Origin: Streptomyces sp. NBS 14/10
Lineage (GTDB): Bacteria > Actinomycetota > Actinomycetes > Streptomycetales > Streptomycetaceae
Assembly (NCBI RefSeq): GCF_002224125.1
Contig: NZ_NCSM01000016.1
Span: forward strand, 12,342-76,341
Direction: 5' to 3'
Length of the DNA: 64,000 nt
Shown here: positions 12,264-21,700 of the stretch, piece by piece
Layout: the number at the start of each line of letters is the position of its first letter
How positions within the stretch are numbered: the stretch's first letter is position 1
Program-made: the position numbers and the translations under genes
Notes under the pieces: model-generated
What the model saw: only the letters and a program-made list of their open reading frames with translations
Told to the model about the DNA's origin: nothing
Database searches by the model: none

Positions 12264-13567
12264 CAGCCGCGGCTTTCGACGAACTCCTTGATGGACGAGA
12301 CCATGTAGTCGATCATCTCCTCGGTCAGCCCCGGGTAGACGCCGACCCAGAACGTGTGCTCGGTGATGATGTCGCTGTTGGTCAGCTCACCGCACACCCG
12401 GTGCGGCGCCTCCGCGTGCGCGGGGTGGCGGGTCAGGTTCCCGGCGAACAGCCGGCGCGTGCCGATCTTGCGGGACTCCAGGAAGTCGACGAGCTCGGCC
12501 CGGCTGAACGGGGCCGCCGGGTCGACGGTCAGCACGAACCCGAACCAGCTCGGATCGGAGCGCGGCGTCGCCTCCGGCAGGATCAGCCACGGCAGCCCGT
12601 CAAGACCCTCGCGCAGCTGCCGCCAGTTGCGCCGCCGGGCCGAGCAGAACGCGTCGAGCTTGTCGAGCTGCGCCAGCCCCAGCGCCGCCTGCAGATCGGT
12701 CGACTTCAGGTTGTATCCGATATGGGAGAAAATGTACTTGTGGTCGTAGCCGGCCGGCAGCGTGCCCATCTGATAGCCGAACCGCTTGCGGCACGTATCG
12801 CTCTCGCCCGGTTCGCACCAGCAGTCCCGGCCCCAGTCCCGCAGCGACTCCACGATCCGTGCCAGCGCCAGGTTCGAGGTCAGCACGCAGCCGCCCTCGC
12901 CCATGGTCAGATGGTGCGCGGGATAGAAGCTGACGGTCGTCAGATCGCCGAAGGTCCCCGCCAACTGCCCGTCGTACGTGGAGCCCACGGCGTCGCAGGT
13001 GTCCTCGATCAGGACCAGGTCGCGGTCCTGCGCCAGCTGGGCCATCTCCGCGGCCTCGAAGGGGTTGCCCAGGGTGTGCGCCATGATGATGGCCTTGGTG
13101 CGCGGCCCGATCGCCCGCGCCACCCGCTCGGCCGTGGCGTTGTAGGTCCGCAGCTCGACGTCCACATAGACCGGGACAAGGCCGTTCTGCAGGATCGGGT
13201 TGACGGTGGTCGGGAAGCTCGCCGCCACCGTGATGACCTCGTCGCCCGGGCGCAGCCGGCGGTCGCCCAGCAGATGGGAGGTGAGCGAGGAGAGCGCCAA
13301 CAGGTTCGCGGACGACCCGGAGTTCGTCAGATGGGCCTTACGGCGCTTCATTCTGCGCGCGAAGGCCGACTCGAACTTCCGGGAGGACTTGCCCGCCGCG
13401 ATCCGCATCTCCAGCGCGGCCTCCACCAGCGCGACCCGGTCCTCCTCGTCCAGCACCGCGCCCGAGGGCCAGATCTCGGTGACCCCGGGGATGAAGCCCC
13501 GCCCCTCCTGGCTGTCCTGGTGGTACTTGCGCACCTCGTCGAGGATGCGCGCGACCCGTTCGCTCAT
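12263..13567 (-). CDS. NDP-4-keto-6-deoxyhexose 3-dehydratase (E1/SpnQ/RfbH family, PMP and [2Fe-2S])
   Basis: Protein of 434 aa of the DegT/DnrJ/EryC1 fold that removes the C-3 hydroxyl of a 4-keto-6-deoxysugar, using PMP and a [2Fe-2S] cluster. The usual Schiff-base Lys of the fold is replaced by His ([13 protein letters not shown], His218/219), the hallmark of this non-transaminating group. The cluster ligands Cys191, Cys249, Cys251 and Cys259 follow the exact C-x57-C-x1-C-x7-C pattern of the E1 and SpnQ enzymes. It needs an electron donor; no dedicated reductase is in the window. Its start overlaps the end of the ketoreductase gene by four bases. It makes the sugar a 3,6-dideoxyhexose, or a 2,3,6-trideoxyhexose if 2-deoxygenation genes lie elsewhere. 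Confidence 0.94.
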   Translation of the reverse strand: MSERVARILDEVRKYHQDSQEGRGFIPGVTEIWPSGAVLDEEDRVALVEAALEMRIAAGKSSRKFESAFARRMKRRKAHLTNSGSSANLLALSSLTSHLLGDRRLRPGDEVITVAASFPTTVNPILQNGLVPVYVDVELRTYNATAERVARAIGPRTKAIIMAHTLGNPFEAAEMAQLAQDRDLVLIEDTCDAVGSTYDGQLAGTFGDLTTVSFYPAHHLTMGEGGCVLTSNLALARIVESLRDWGRDCWCEPGESDTCRKRFGYQMGTLPAGYDHKYIFSHIGYNLKSTDLQAALGLAQLDKLDAFCSARRRNWRQLREGLDGLPWLILPEATPRSDPSWFGFVLTVDPAAPFSRAELVDFLESRKIGTRRLFAGNLTRHPAHAEAPHRVCGELTNSDIITEHTFWVGVYPGLTEEMIDYMVSSIKEFVESRG

Positions 13568-14589
13568 CTGCTGTCCTTCCCATGGCTGTTCCCGGGCCCG
13601 CCGGCCGTCGCCGTACGCACCGCCGCGGGCGGCGAGCCGGCTGCCGCGAGCAGATCGCGCAGTGACTCCTGAAGGGTTCGGCGCGGCGCCCAGCCCAGCA
13701 GGCGCCGCGCCCGTGCGATGTCCAGCCGCTGCCAGGCCGCGTCCGAACGCGTCCGGTGCAGGGCCGGGTCCTCGACCACCCGCACCGGCAGCCCGCTGAG
13801 CACGATCATCAGGTCGACCAGCCTGCGCACATGCACCGCCCGGCCGCTCCCGATGTTCACAACGGCCCCGGTGACCGCGCCGACCGGGGCCACGGCCGCC
13901 GCGATCACCGCGTCGGCCACGTCCCGGACGTCCACCAGATCGCGGTGGTCGCGCAGCGGCGCGAGCCGCAATTCCCCGTGGCCTGCCGTCAGATGGGCGG
14001 CCACGACCCCGGCGAGGCTGTTGCCGGGGGCGCCCGGTCCGCAGGCGACGGAGACCCGCAGTACGGTCCCGGCCACGCTGCCCTCGGCCGCGGCCCGCAG
14101 CACGGCCTGCGAGCCGCGCAGCTTGGTGCGGCCGTAGACGGTGGCCGGGTCGGTCGGCCAGTCCTCGCCGATCGAGGTCCCGGGCGCGGCCGGGCCGTAC
14201 TCGTAGGCGCTGCCCAGGTGGATCAGCCGCGGCCGGTCCGGGAGGTGGGCGACGGCCGTGGTGAGGCGGCTCACGAACCCGGAGTTGGCCTCGGCCATCT
14301 GCCGTTCGCCGCCGCCCCAGACCGCGCCCGCGGCGTTCACCAGCACCCGCGCCCCCGTATCGGCGCAGAGCCGGGCCAGCTCGGCGGGGCCGGCCGCGGT
14401 CAGGTCCAGGCGCAGCGAACGGCAGCCGTCGCCGTCCGTGCCGTCGCCGTCCGTGCCGTCGCCGTTCAGGCCGCCGCGGGAGACCCGTACCACCCGGGCG
14501 CCCGCGGCGGTGAACGCCGAGCAGATGTGCCGCCCCAGATACCCGGAGCCGCCCAGCACCAGGACCGGCGTGCCGACCAGTGCGTCCAT
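13564..14589 (-). CDS. NDP-hexose 4-ketoreductase (NAD-dependent epimerase/dehydratase family)
   Basis: Protein of 341 aa with an N-terminal Rossmann loop GGSGYLG (13-19) and catalytic Tyr152 and Lys156 (VYGRTK). It is closest in kind to the 4-ketoreductases of deoxysugar pathways (UrdR/SpnN-like), which set the C-4 hydroxyl before glycosyl transfer. The loop after the second beta strand, near the cofactor ribose, contains a Gly-Asp-Thr repeat (residues 43-55) coded by a 15-nt tandem repeat. It has a good ribosome site (CCAGGAGGGA) and overlaps the 3-dehydratase start. Neighbouring genes place it after 3-deoxygenation and before O-methylation. The stereochemical outcome cannot be read from sequence. 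Confidence 0.88.
   Translation of the reverse strand: MDALVGTPVLVLGGSGYLGRHICSAFTAAGARVVRVSRGGLNGDGTDGDGTDGDGCRSLRLDLTAAGPAELARLCADTGARVLVNAAGAVWGGGERQMAEANSGFVSRLTTAVAHLPDRPRLIHLGSAYEYGPAAPGTSIGEDWPTDPATVYGRTKLRGSQAVLRAAAEGSVAGTVLRVSVACGPGAPGNSLAGVVAAHLTAGHGELRLAPLRDHRDLVDVRDVADAVIAAAVAPVGAVTGAVVNIGSGRAVHVRRLVDLMIVLSGLPVRVVEDPALHRTRSDAAWQRLDIARARRLLGWAPRRTLQESLRDLLAAAGSPPAAVRTATAGGPGNSHGKDSR
14425..14466 (-). repeat. 15-nt in-frame tandem repeat in the 4-ketoreductase
   Basis: Plus-strand unit GCCGTCGCCGTCCGT occurs twice exactly and once partly. It encodes GDGTD repeats in the loop after the second beta strand of the Rossmann fold. Confidence 0.85.
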
Positions 14590-14612
14590 AGTTCCCTCCT
14601 GGGAGGACGGGG

Positions 14613-15575
14613 CTACGGACGGGCGTCGTGTGCCTTCTCGCCGCCAGCCTTAGTGCTGCCTGTATTCCTGCTGCCTGTATTCCTGAAGACGGCCTGCCAG
14701 AAGTAGCTCCAGGGGAGGCCCCGGGTGTCCGCGGCGCAGGTCCATCGGTCGGCGGGCCGGTAGGCGTCGATGAAGGCGGGCACGGCCGCGGCCACGGCCT
14801 CGCTGTCGTGGATGTCGAGCACCTGCCGCAGCGGGCCGGTCTCCATGGCCAGCTTCACGGCCTCTTCGCCCTTCTGGTGGCCGTCCATGCTCTTGTCCCG
14901 GAACTTTCCGACCGGGTTCTTCACGAAGAACGCCCCGCACCTCTCGTCGATCAGGCGCAGATAGGCCTTGACGGTGTCGGGGGTCATCTCCGTGAAGGAG
15001 TGCACATTGACGCACAGGTCGAAGCGGTCCGTGCCCAGTGCCGTGTCGATGTCCTCCACCTGCACGAACTTCAGCTTGGCGAACTGCTTCTCGTCCAGGA
15101 CCGCACGCAGATACGCCCTGCTCAGCGAGAGCGTGTTCTTCAGGTCGATGATGGTGTACGAGGCGAGGTCGTAGTTGGACAGCATCGAGTGGCAGGTGCG
15201 GCCGTAGCCCGCGCCGATCTCCAGGACGTGGGCGCCGTCCAGGTCCACCTCCTTCTCGATGAATCCGAGTTCAAGCGCCGCCTGGAGATAGTCCAGGCAT
15301 ACGGACTTGCCCTCGTAGCGGACCGTGACCGGATCTCCCACCTCACGGTTGCGAACACTCTCGATCTTAGACCAGTCGTCGTCGCCCAGCCGCGTGGCCA
15401 GTTCGTACACAAGGGCCCGCAAATACCTGATTCCGTTGGCCGTCGGATCCCAAAGGGCGAGATTGAAATTCCGTCGGTCCGACTTGAAACCGGTCAGATC
15501 GGTGGCCGCGTCCTCGGTGACCCAGAGTTCACTGATGCGCTCCCACTGTCGGCTGGCCTGAAAAACCTCTGCCAT
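14613..15575 (-). CDS. Putative sugar O-methyltransferase (NanM-like)
   Basis: Protein of 320 aa with a SAM-binding motif [10 protein letters not shown] at 117-126 and a long N-terminal region typical of the putative sugar O-methyltransferase family that includes NanM. NanM is assigned to methylation of the deoxysugar of nanchangmycin. It is the first gene of the minus-strand sugar operon (O-methyltransferase, ketoreductase, 3-dehydratase). Its ribosome site is GAAGGAGA. It probably methylates the free hydroxyl at C-4 of the deoxyhexose; the position is inferred from NanM and not seen in the sequence. The C-terminus carries a 15-nt tandem duplication (two NTGSR units). Its substrate could instead be the polyether itself. 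Confidence 0.8.
   Translation of the reverse strand: MAEVFQASRQWERISELWVTEDAATDLTGFKSDRRNFNLALWDPTANGIRYLRALVYELATRLGDDDWSKIESVRNREVGDPVTVRYEGKSVCLDYLQAALELGFIEKEVDLDGAHVLEIGAGYGRTCHSMLSNYDLASYTIIDLKNTLSLSRAYLRAVLDEKQFAKLKFVQVEDIDTALGTDRFDLCVNVHSFTEMTPDTVKAYLRLIDERCGAFFVKNPVGKFRDKSMDGHQKGEEAVKLAMETGPLRQVLDIHDSEAVAAAVPAFIDAYRPADRWTCAADTRGLPWSYFWQAVFRNTGSRNTGSTKAGGEKAHDARP
14655..14684 (-). repeat. Exact 15-nt tandem duplication at the methyltransferase C-terminus
   Basis: GCTGCCTGTATTCCT occurs twice with no change, within the last 15 to 20 codons of the methyltransferase. It adds five residues without changing the frame. Confidence 0.9.
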
Positions 15576-15799
15576 CCCGCTCTCCTTCTGCGCCTTGTCC
15601 GTCGGCGTCGGTCGCGTCCCGGTGCTGGGAAGTCTCCAGGCGGCCGCTAAAGGCGGACTAACTCGGGTTGACAGTTCTGCTTTAGGCGGATCGGCGATCG
15701 TCTCCTGGGAGAGATGCGTGGCCAGAGACGTGTGGCCAGAGAAACGTGGCCAGAGAAACGTGGCGGCGAAACGCGGGCGGCGAAAGGGAGAACCACACC
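15576..15799. promoter_or_regulatory. Second divergent promoter region with the same putative operator
   Basis: This 224-nt gap lies between the methyltransferase (leftward) and the second P450 (rightward). Positions 15670-15699 match the minus strand of 1367-1396 at 28 of 30 bases. The inverted repeat CTAAAGGCGGACT (15647-15659) and AGTTCTGCTTTAG (15673-15685) matches at 10 of 13 positions, with a 13-nt spacer. A consensus -35 hexamer TTGACA lies at 15668-15673, inside the element, but no clear -10 follows. In both promoters the conserved half points toward a P450 gene. Confidence 0.65.
15718..15772 (+). repeat. Four imperfect 13-15 nt tandem repeats in the P450 leader
   Basis: GTGGCCAGAGAAAC occurs exactly at 15732-15745 and 15746-15759, with shorter or altered copies on either side (15718-15729 and 15760-15772). 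It lies in the untranslated leader, between the operator-like element and the P450 ribosome site. Its function is unknown. Confidence 0.85.
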
Positions 15800-16993
15800 A
15801 TGCGGGACACCCCTATCAGCTTTCCTCTGCGGGGGCGCCCCGGACCATTCGACCCGCCCGCGGTGCTGGGACAGCTGCGGGAGGAGCGGCCGATCGCGCC
15901 CATGCGATTCGCCGACGGCCATGTGGGCTGGCTGGTCACGGGGTATTCGGCGGTGCGCGCCATTTTGGGGGACGCCCGGTTCAGCACCCGGCTGGAGCTG
16001 GGTCACCGGATCGTCGATGTGCCGACGGCCCAGCTCTCGGGCCAGACCACGGGCCCCGGTATGTTCCCGCTGATGGACCCCCCGGATCACACCCGGTACC
16101 GGCGGCTGCTGATGGCCGAGTTCACCGTCCGGCGGATGAAGCGGCTCGAATCGCGGATCGCGGAGATCACCCACGGGCGCCTCGACGCGATGGAAGCCGC
16201 CGGTTCACCGGCGGACCTCGTGGCGGAGTTCGCCTCCCCGGTCCCGGCCCTGGTGATCTGTGAACTGCTCGGCGTCCCCGACGAGGACCGGGAGGAGTTC
16301 CGGCTGGCCGTGGAGGCCCTGTTCTGCTGGGACACCACCCCCAAGGAGGCACAGGCCGCCCTGGCCGTCACCCTCCGCGTGTTCCCCGCGCTCATCGCGC
16401 GCCGGCGCGCCGAACCCACTGACGACATCTTCAGCGGTCTGGTCCACAACGCCGAACTGACCGACCAGGAACTGGCCACCATCGGCTACATCCTGCTCGC
16501 CAGCGGCCTGGAGACCACCGCCAACATGCTGTCGCTCGGCACCTTCGCCCTGCTGTGCCATCCCGAGCAGAAGGAGGCGCTGCGCGGCGACCCGGATCTC
16601 ATCGACACCGCGGTGGAAGAGCTTGTGCGCTATCTGTCCATCGCCCAGTACGGCTCCGTGCGCACGGCCTTGGAGGATGTCGAGATCGAAGGGACGCTGA
16701 TCGGCAAGGGGCAGTCCGTCCTGGTGTCGATGTCGGCGGCCAACCGCGACGCGGCGCGCTTCGGCGACCCCGACACGCTCGACATCACCAGGCCCATCGG
16801 CGGCCATATCGGCTTCGGCCACGGCTTCCACCACTGCCTGGGCCAGCAACTGGCCCGCGCCGAGATGCGACAGGCGTTTCCCGCGCTGCTGGACCGCTTT
16901 CCCGAGCTGCGGCTGGCCGTTCCGCCCGACGAGGTCCCGACCGCGGAGGACCGGTTCACCTACGGTGTCCACCGGCTGCCGGTGGCGTGGTGA
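15800..16993 (+). CDS. Cytochrome P450 monooxygenase (second), coupled to a ferredoxin
   Basis: Protein of 397 aa. The heme loop FGHGFHHCLG contains the thiolate Cys346; ExxR is ELVR, and the I helix has SGLETT in place of AGxET. The start is ATG 15800, with AAAGGGAG nine bases upstream. A longer frame from 15746 would add 18 residues coded by the leader repeats and is not supported. The gene ends two bases before its ferredoxin and is the first gene of a P450-ferredoxin-glycosyltransferase operon. It probably puts in the hydroxyl that is later glycosylated, or another late oxidation. It keeps its heme Cys, so it is not an EryCII/DesVIII-type glycosyltransferase helper, although it lies next to such a transferase. 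Confidence 0.94.
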   Translation: MRDTPISFPLRGRPGPFDPPAVLGQLREERPIAPMRFADGHVGWLVTGYSAVRAILGDARFSTRLELGHRIVDVPTAQLSGQTTGPGMFPLMDPPDHTRYRRLLMAEFTVRRMKRLESRIAEITHGRLDAMEAAGSPADLVAEFASPVPALVICELLGVPDEDREEFRLAVEALFCWDTTPKEAQAALAVTLRVFPALIARRRAEPTDDIFSGLVHNAELTDQELATIGYILLASGLETTANMLSLGTFALLCHPEQKEALRGDPDLIDTAVEELVRYLSIAQYGSVRTALEDVEIEGTLIGKGQSVLVSMSAANRDAARFGDPDTLDITRPIGGHIGFGHGFHHCLGQQLARAEMRQAFPALLDRFPELRLAVPPDEVPTAEDRFTYGVHRLPVAW

Positions 16994-16995
16994 CC

Positions 16996-17202
16996 ATGCG
17001 CGTAGGTGTCAGGAAGGACCTCTGCATGGGGGCCGGCATGTGCGCGCTGACGGCGCCGGAAGTGTTCACCCAGAGCGAGGACGACGGGACCGTCGAAATC
17101 CTCGACCCGCACCCCTCCCAAGACCGGCACGCCCTGGTCCGGCGCGCGGTGACGCTCTGCCCGGCCGGCGCCATCACGGTCACCGAAGACGCCGAGCGGT
17201 GA
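16996..17202 (+). CDS. [3Fe-4S] ferredoxin, P450 redox partner
   Basis: Protein of 68 aa. Cys10, Cys16 and Cys55 (followed by Pro) form the C-x5-C...CP pattern of the small [3Fe-4S] ferredoxins that serve Streptomyces P450s. The usual second Cys of a [4Fe-4S] site is absent (Ala14 lies in the CMGAGMC loop). It starts two bases after the P450 stop, so it is almost certainly co-translated with it, and it may also serve the P450 at 20-1300. It passes electrons from a housekeeping ferredoxin reductase, which is not in the window. Confidence 0.95.
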   Translation: MRVGVRKDLCMGAGMCALTAPEVFTQSEDDGTVEILDPHPSQDRHALVRRAVTLCPAGAITVTEDAER

Positions 17203-17283
17203 CTCTCCCGGCGCTCTCGGCGCCACGGCCGGCAATCCGTCGTGCACGATCCGCCGCTGACAATCAGAGAGGAGATGCCGGCC

Positions 17284-18651
17284 ATGCGCGTCCTGTTCGT
17301 CACATTTCCCTGGCATACCCACTTCCAGTTCTGTGCGCCGATGGCCTGGGCCCTGCGCACCGCGGGCCACGAGGTTCACTTCGCGGGCAGCCCCGACCTC
17401 ATCGACGTCATCACCGGGGCAGGACATACGGCCGTCCCGGTCGGCCCCGATGAGCCCTTCACCGAGCGGGCATACCGAGCGCGCGAGAACGTACAGGGGA
17501 AGCTCAAGGAAAGCGGCGTCATCAACGACACGAGCGGCGACACGAGCGGCGGGTCGGGCGGCGGGTCGGGCAGCGATTCCGGGAGCGGGAACGCCCCCGT
17601 CCTCGATCTCGGTGAGAACGGCGAGGAAAACCTCCCCTGGAGCTATCTGAAGCTGATCGCCGCCGGTTCCACCGAGGTGGCCAAGCTCGCCAATGACGCG
17701 ATGATCGACGATCTGGTCGCGTACTGCCGCTGGTGGAAGCCCGATCTGGTGGTGTGGGAGTGGCTGACGTACGCGGGCGCCGTCGCCGCCGCCGCGGTGG
17801 GCGCGGCCCATGCGCGGATGCCGATCGGCATCGAGGTCGAGGCCCGGATCCGCCGCCACTTCGTGAAGGTACGGGACCAGCAGCCCCCGGCCGACCGCGA
17901 GGACCCCATGCGGGACTGGCTCGGAGGGTGGGGGGACAAGTACGGTTTCGAGTTCTCCGAAGATCTGGTGACCGGGCAGTTCACGATCGACCAGGTGCCG
18001 GACTCGATGCGGCTGGCCTGCGAGGTGCCGCATGTCCCGGTCCGTTACGTGCCCTACAACGGCCCCGCCGTCGTGCCCGAGTGGATCCGCGGCGAACCGC
18101 GGGCGCCGCGGGTCCTCGCCACCTTCGGGACGAGCATGTGGGACACGGACAAGTCAGGGCTCGTCCTCGACAGCCAGCGGGTGTCCAAGGACCAGCTTCA
18201 GGACATGCTGGACTCGCTGGCCGACCTCGATATCGAGCTCGTGATGACCCTGCCGGTCAGCATGCAGAAACAGCTGGAGCACATTCCGGACAACGCGCGG
18301 TTCGTCGAGTTCGTGCCCATGCACACCATCGTCCCGTCGTGCGCGGCCGTGATCCACCACGGTGGACTTCCCACCTTCCTCAGCTCGCTGGCCCATGGGA
18401 TTCCGCAGATCATGCTCACCTGGATGGCCCCGGACGCCTCGGTGCGCGGCGCCCGCCTGCACAAGGCCGGGGCGGGCGAGTGGATTCCGCCCGAGCGGAT
18501 GACGGGCCGGCGGATCCGGGACACCCTGGTGCGGCTGCTGGACGACCCGTCGGGCGCCCAGCGGCTCCGTGACGAGGTACGGGCCCAGCTGTCCCCCAAC
18601 GACGCGGCTCCGGAACTGGAGCGGCTGGCCGCCCGGTTCGGTTCTCGCTGA
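17284..18651 (+). CDS. Macrolide/polyether-type glycosyltransferase (GT1, EryCIII/DesVII-like)
   Basis: Protein of 455 aa of the GT-B fold. The N-terminal acceptor domain begins RVLFVTFPWHTHFQF. The C-terminal donor domain has the HHGG signature at 358-361, followed by a Ser/Leu-rich helix and GIPQIML. It should transfer the dTDP-deoxyhexose made by the cluster to a hydroxyl of the polyketide. The start is ATG 17284, with GAGAGGAG nine bases upstream; the in-frame ATG at 17275 touches the ribosome site. Residues about 81-103 are a Gly/Ser/Asp repeat in the N-terminal domain. Relatives such as EryCIII and DesVII need a heme-less P450-like partner. None is visible here, so this enzyme may be partner-independent or the partner may lie outside. 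Confidence 0.9.
   Translation: MRVLFVTFPWHTHFQFCAPMAWALRTAGHEVHFAGSPDLIDVITGAGHTAVPVGPDEPFTERAYRARENVQGKLKESGVINDTSGDTSGGSGGGSGSDSGSGNAPVLDLGENGEENLPWSYLKLIAAGSTEVAKLANDAMIDDLVAYCRWWKPDLVVWEWLTYAGAVAAAAVGAAHARMPIGIEVEARIRRHFVKVRDQQPPADREDPMRDWLGGWGDKYGFEFSEDLVTGQFTIDQVPDSMRLACEVPHVPVRYVPYNGPAVVPEWIRGEPRAPRVLATFGTSMWDTDKSGLVLDSQRVSKDQLQDMLDSLADLDIELVMTLPVSMQKQLEHIPDNARFVEFVPMHTIVPSCAAVIHHGGLPTFLSSLAHGIPQIMLTWMAPDASVRGARLHKAGAGEWIPPERMTGRRIRDTLVRLLDDPSGAQRLRDEVRAQLSPNDAAPELERLAARFGSR
17524..17592 (+). repeat. Gly/Ser/Asp low-complexity insert in the glycosyltransferase
   Basis: Short in-frame repeats (GACACGAGCGGC twice, then GGCGGGTCG units) encode a flexible stretch of about 23 residues rich in Gly, Ser, Asp and Thr, near residues 81-103. 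Confidence 0.8.
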
Positions 18652-18669
18652 CTGTCCTGACCCAGAGCT

Positions 18670-18733
18670 CCTGAGCCCCTGAGCCCCTGATTCCCTGATT
18701 CCCTGAGTCCCTGAGCCCTTGAGCCCCTGACCC
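18670..18733. repeat. Eight copies of an 8-nt tandem repeat beside a terminator
   Basis: Eight consecutive 8-nt units follow the pattern CCTGANNC: GAGCC, GATTC, GAGTC and GACCC variants after CCT, with one CTT. They run straight into the terminator stem, whose left arm is made of the last units. It is non-coding, between convergent genes. Confidence 0.9.
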
Positions 18734-18751
18734 CGCCGGGGTCAGGGGCTC
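18721..18751. terminator. Bidirectional terminator between the glycosyltransferase and the PKS operon
   Basis: GAGCCCCTGACCCC (18721-18734) pairs perfectly with 18738-18751 across a 3-nt loop. It lies between the stop of the plus-strand glycosyltransferase and the stop of the minus-strand PKS operon. No T-run follows. Confidence 0.85.
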
Positions 18752-18766
18752 AGCTGTGTGCCGTGT

Positions 18767-21700
18767 TCAGGACTCCCCGAACTCCCGGTCGATGAGGGCG
18801 AACATCTCGTCCGCGGACGCCGTCTCCAAGTCGTCGCCGCCCGTCTCCTCGGCAGGGTCGGGCGCGCCGTCCCCGGACCCGGCCCCCTCGTCGTATCGCC
18901 ACAGCAGCACCCGCAGCCGGTGGGTGAGCCCGGCGCGGCGCGGATCGTCGGAGTCCAAGGCGGCGAGCGTGGCCTCGATCTCGTCGAGGTGGGCCGCGAC
19001 CGGCTCCGCCTCCGGCTCCTCGGGCAGCACCTGGGTGACCAGATGGCCGGCCAGCGCGGTCGGCGTCGGATAGTCGAAGACCAGCGTGGCGGGCAGGCTC
19101 AGGCCGATGGCGCCGCGCAGCCGGTTCTTGAACTCGACGGCCGCCAGGGAGTCGAACCCCAGCTCCTTGAAGGGCTGGTCCGGGTCGACCGACTCAGCCG
19201 CCGGATAGCGCAGCGCACCGGCCACATGAGAGCGGACGAGCGCCAGCAGCGTACCGGCGCGCGCCTCCGGCGCCTGGGCCGTCAGCCGCTCCCGCAGGGC
19301 CGTCAGGCTCTCGGAGCCCTCCTCGTCCGGGGCGTCCAGCGCCGCCTGCCAGGCCCGCCGGGCCGCCGGGATCTCGTCGAAGAGCCGGCTGGGGCGCGCC
19401 ATGGTGAACAGCGGGACGAAACGATCCCAGTTGACGTCCGCGACCACCGCATGCGCGTCGGCTCGGCCTTCGTCGTGGCCGCCCTCGTCGAGCGTCCGCC
19501 GCAGCGCGGCCGGCGCCAGCTCGGGCGGGAGGGCCGGAAGCCCCAGCCGTTCGGCGCGTTCGGCCGCCTCCGGGCCCTCCGAACCGTCCCATACGCCCCA
19601 CGCCAGCCGTACGACATGGCCTCCCGCCACCTGGCGCCGCCGCGCCACCGCGTCCAGATACGCGTCGGCCGCGGCCCGTGCGCCGTGCCCGCCACCGCCC
19701 CACACCGCGGCGATGGACGAGAAGACCACCACCGGATCGTCGGGCTCCAGGCCGCACGCCTCCGCGAGCCGATCGGCTCCCCCCATGGCGTTCGACACCG
19801 CCTCGGCCAGCCGGTCCGGTGTGAGTTCGGCCAGCGGCGCCCAGTCGCTCGGCGCCCCGGTGTGGATGACCGTACGGACCCGCAGCCCCGAGGCCGCGAG
19901 TTGGTCGGCCAGCTCCCGCTGGGCCTCCGGGCCGGACGGCACACCGTCCAGCACCGTCGCCTCCGCGCCCAGCTCCGCCAGCTCGGCCACCAGCTCCGCG
20001 CCACCGGGCGCGGCCGGGCCGTCCGGCGCCAGCAGGACCAGGCGCTTCGTGCCGCCCGCGGCCAGCCACCGCGCCACGAGAGCCGCGGTTCCGGCGACGC
20101 CGCCGGTGACGAGGACATCGTTCCGGGGCGTCCACTCACGCGCCGGCGCCTCCCCGAGGCCGCTCAGTGGTGCGGGCAGCAGCCGCCGCCCGAAGGCCCC
20201 GGCCGGCCGCAGCGCCACCTGGTCCTCCCCGTCCCGGCCCGTCAGCGCGGCGCGCAGCAGGTCAGGGGCAAGGTCCTGGGGTGAGTCGGGCAGGTCGACC
20301 AGCCCGCCCCACGCCGCCGGATGCTCCAGCGCGGCCACCCGGCCGAGCCCCCACACCTGAGCCTGCGCGGGGGCCTGTGGCCGCTCGTCGTCAGCGACCG
20401 CCACCGCGCCCCGCGTGGCGCACCACAGGGGCGCGGCGAACTCCGCGTCCAGCAGGGCCCGCAGCAGGGTGTGGGTGCCCGTCACACCGCCGATCACGGC
20501 GGGGCTCACTTCGTCGTGCGGGCGTTCGTCGAGCGGCAGCAGGGACAGCACCCCCGCCCAGGGCCCGCCCTCGTCGCCCAGCGCCCGCAGCGCCGTGGTC
20601 AGCCCGGCCACATCTGTCCCGCCGTCCGTCACCAGCCGCCGCACCTCGCCGCCATCCGCCGCCAGGGCCCGCTCACACGCGTCGGCCCACTCCTCGGCGC
20701 CCTCCGGCGGTACGACCAGCAGCCACGGGCCCGCAGCGGCTGCCGCCGGGCCGAGGTCAGGCAGACGGCGCCAGCCGACCCGGTAGCGCCAGGAGTTCAC
20801 GGTCGACCGCTCATGGCGCTCCTGGTGCCAGCGCGACAGTGTCGGCAGCACCGCGCCGAGCGACGAGTGCCGCCCGTCCTCCTCGCCGATGCCCAGCGCC
20901 TCGGACAGCGCCGGGAGATCCTGCGCCGCCACCGCGCTCCAGAACCGCACCTCCTCCTCGTCCGCCTCCGCCGGCGGCGCGTCCGCCAGGGCGTCCGGCA
21001 GCCAGTACCGCTCGCGCTGGAAGGGGTAGGTGGGCAGGTCCACGGTCGGTGGCGGGGTCCCGTGGGCGAACCACGGCCGCCAGTCGACGGGGGCGAGCGT
21101 GTGCAGCCGGGCGAGCGCGTACGCCAGGCCCTCGACATCGGGCTGCTTACGCGTCAGTGCGGGGACCAGCAGCGGAGGGTGCGCGGGCAGGTCGTCCAGC
21201 GCGTCGAGACTGTTCTGCGCGGCCGGGATCAGTACGGCGTCGGGGCCGACCTCGACGAAGACCGCGGAGCGCTGCGCGATATGGGCGATGGCGGGGTGGA
21301 AGTGGACTGGTTGGCGGATGTGGCGGACCCAGTAGTCGGGGGTGGCGATGTCCTCTTCGGCCGGTTCGCCGGTGAGGTTGCTGATGAGAGGGATGGTGGG
21401 CTGGTGGTACGTCAGCCCGGCGATGGCCTGCCGGAAGTCGTCCAGGACCGGTTCCATGAGGGGGGAGTGGAAGGCGTGGCTGACGGTCAGCGCCTTGATC
21501 CTGCGGCCGCGTTCCTTCCACGCCGCGCCGATTTCGGCGACGAGGTCGGCCGGGCCGGAGATGACGGTGCTGGTGGGGGCGTTGAGGGCTGCGATGGCGA
21601 CCTGGCCGTCGTATGGGGCGAGGGCTTCGGCGGCTTCCTCGGCGGTGGCTTCGAGGGCGGTCATGGCACCGCCGGAGGGCAGGCTGCCGAGTAGGGTGGC

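Noticed and set aside
15746..15799. Upstream ATG for the second P450 (18 extra residues)
   Set aside because: The extra residues are coded by the leader tandem repeats. ATG 15800 has a well-placed AAAGGGAG and gives a normal P450 N-terminus.
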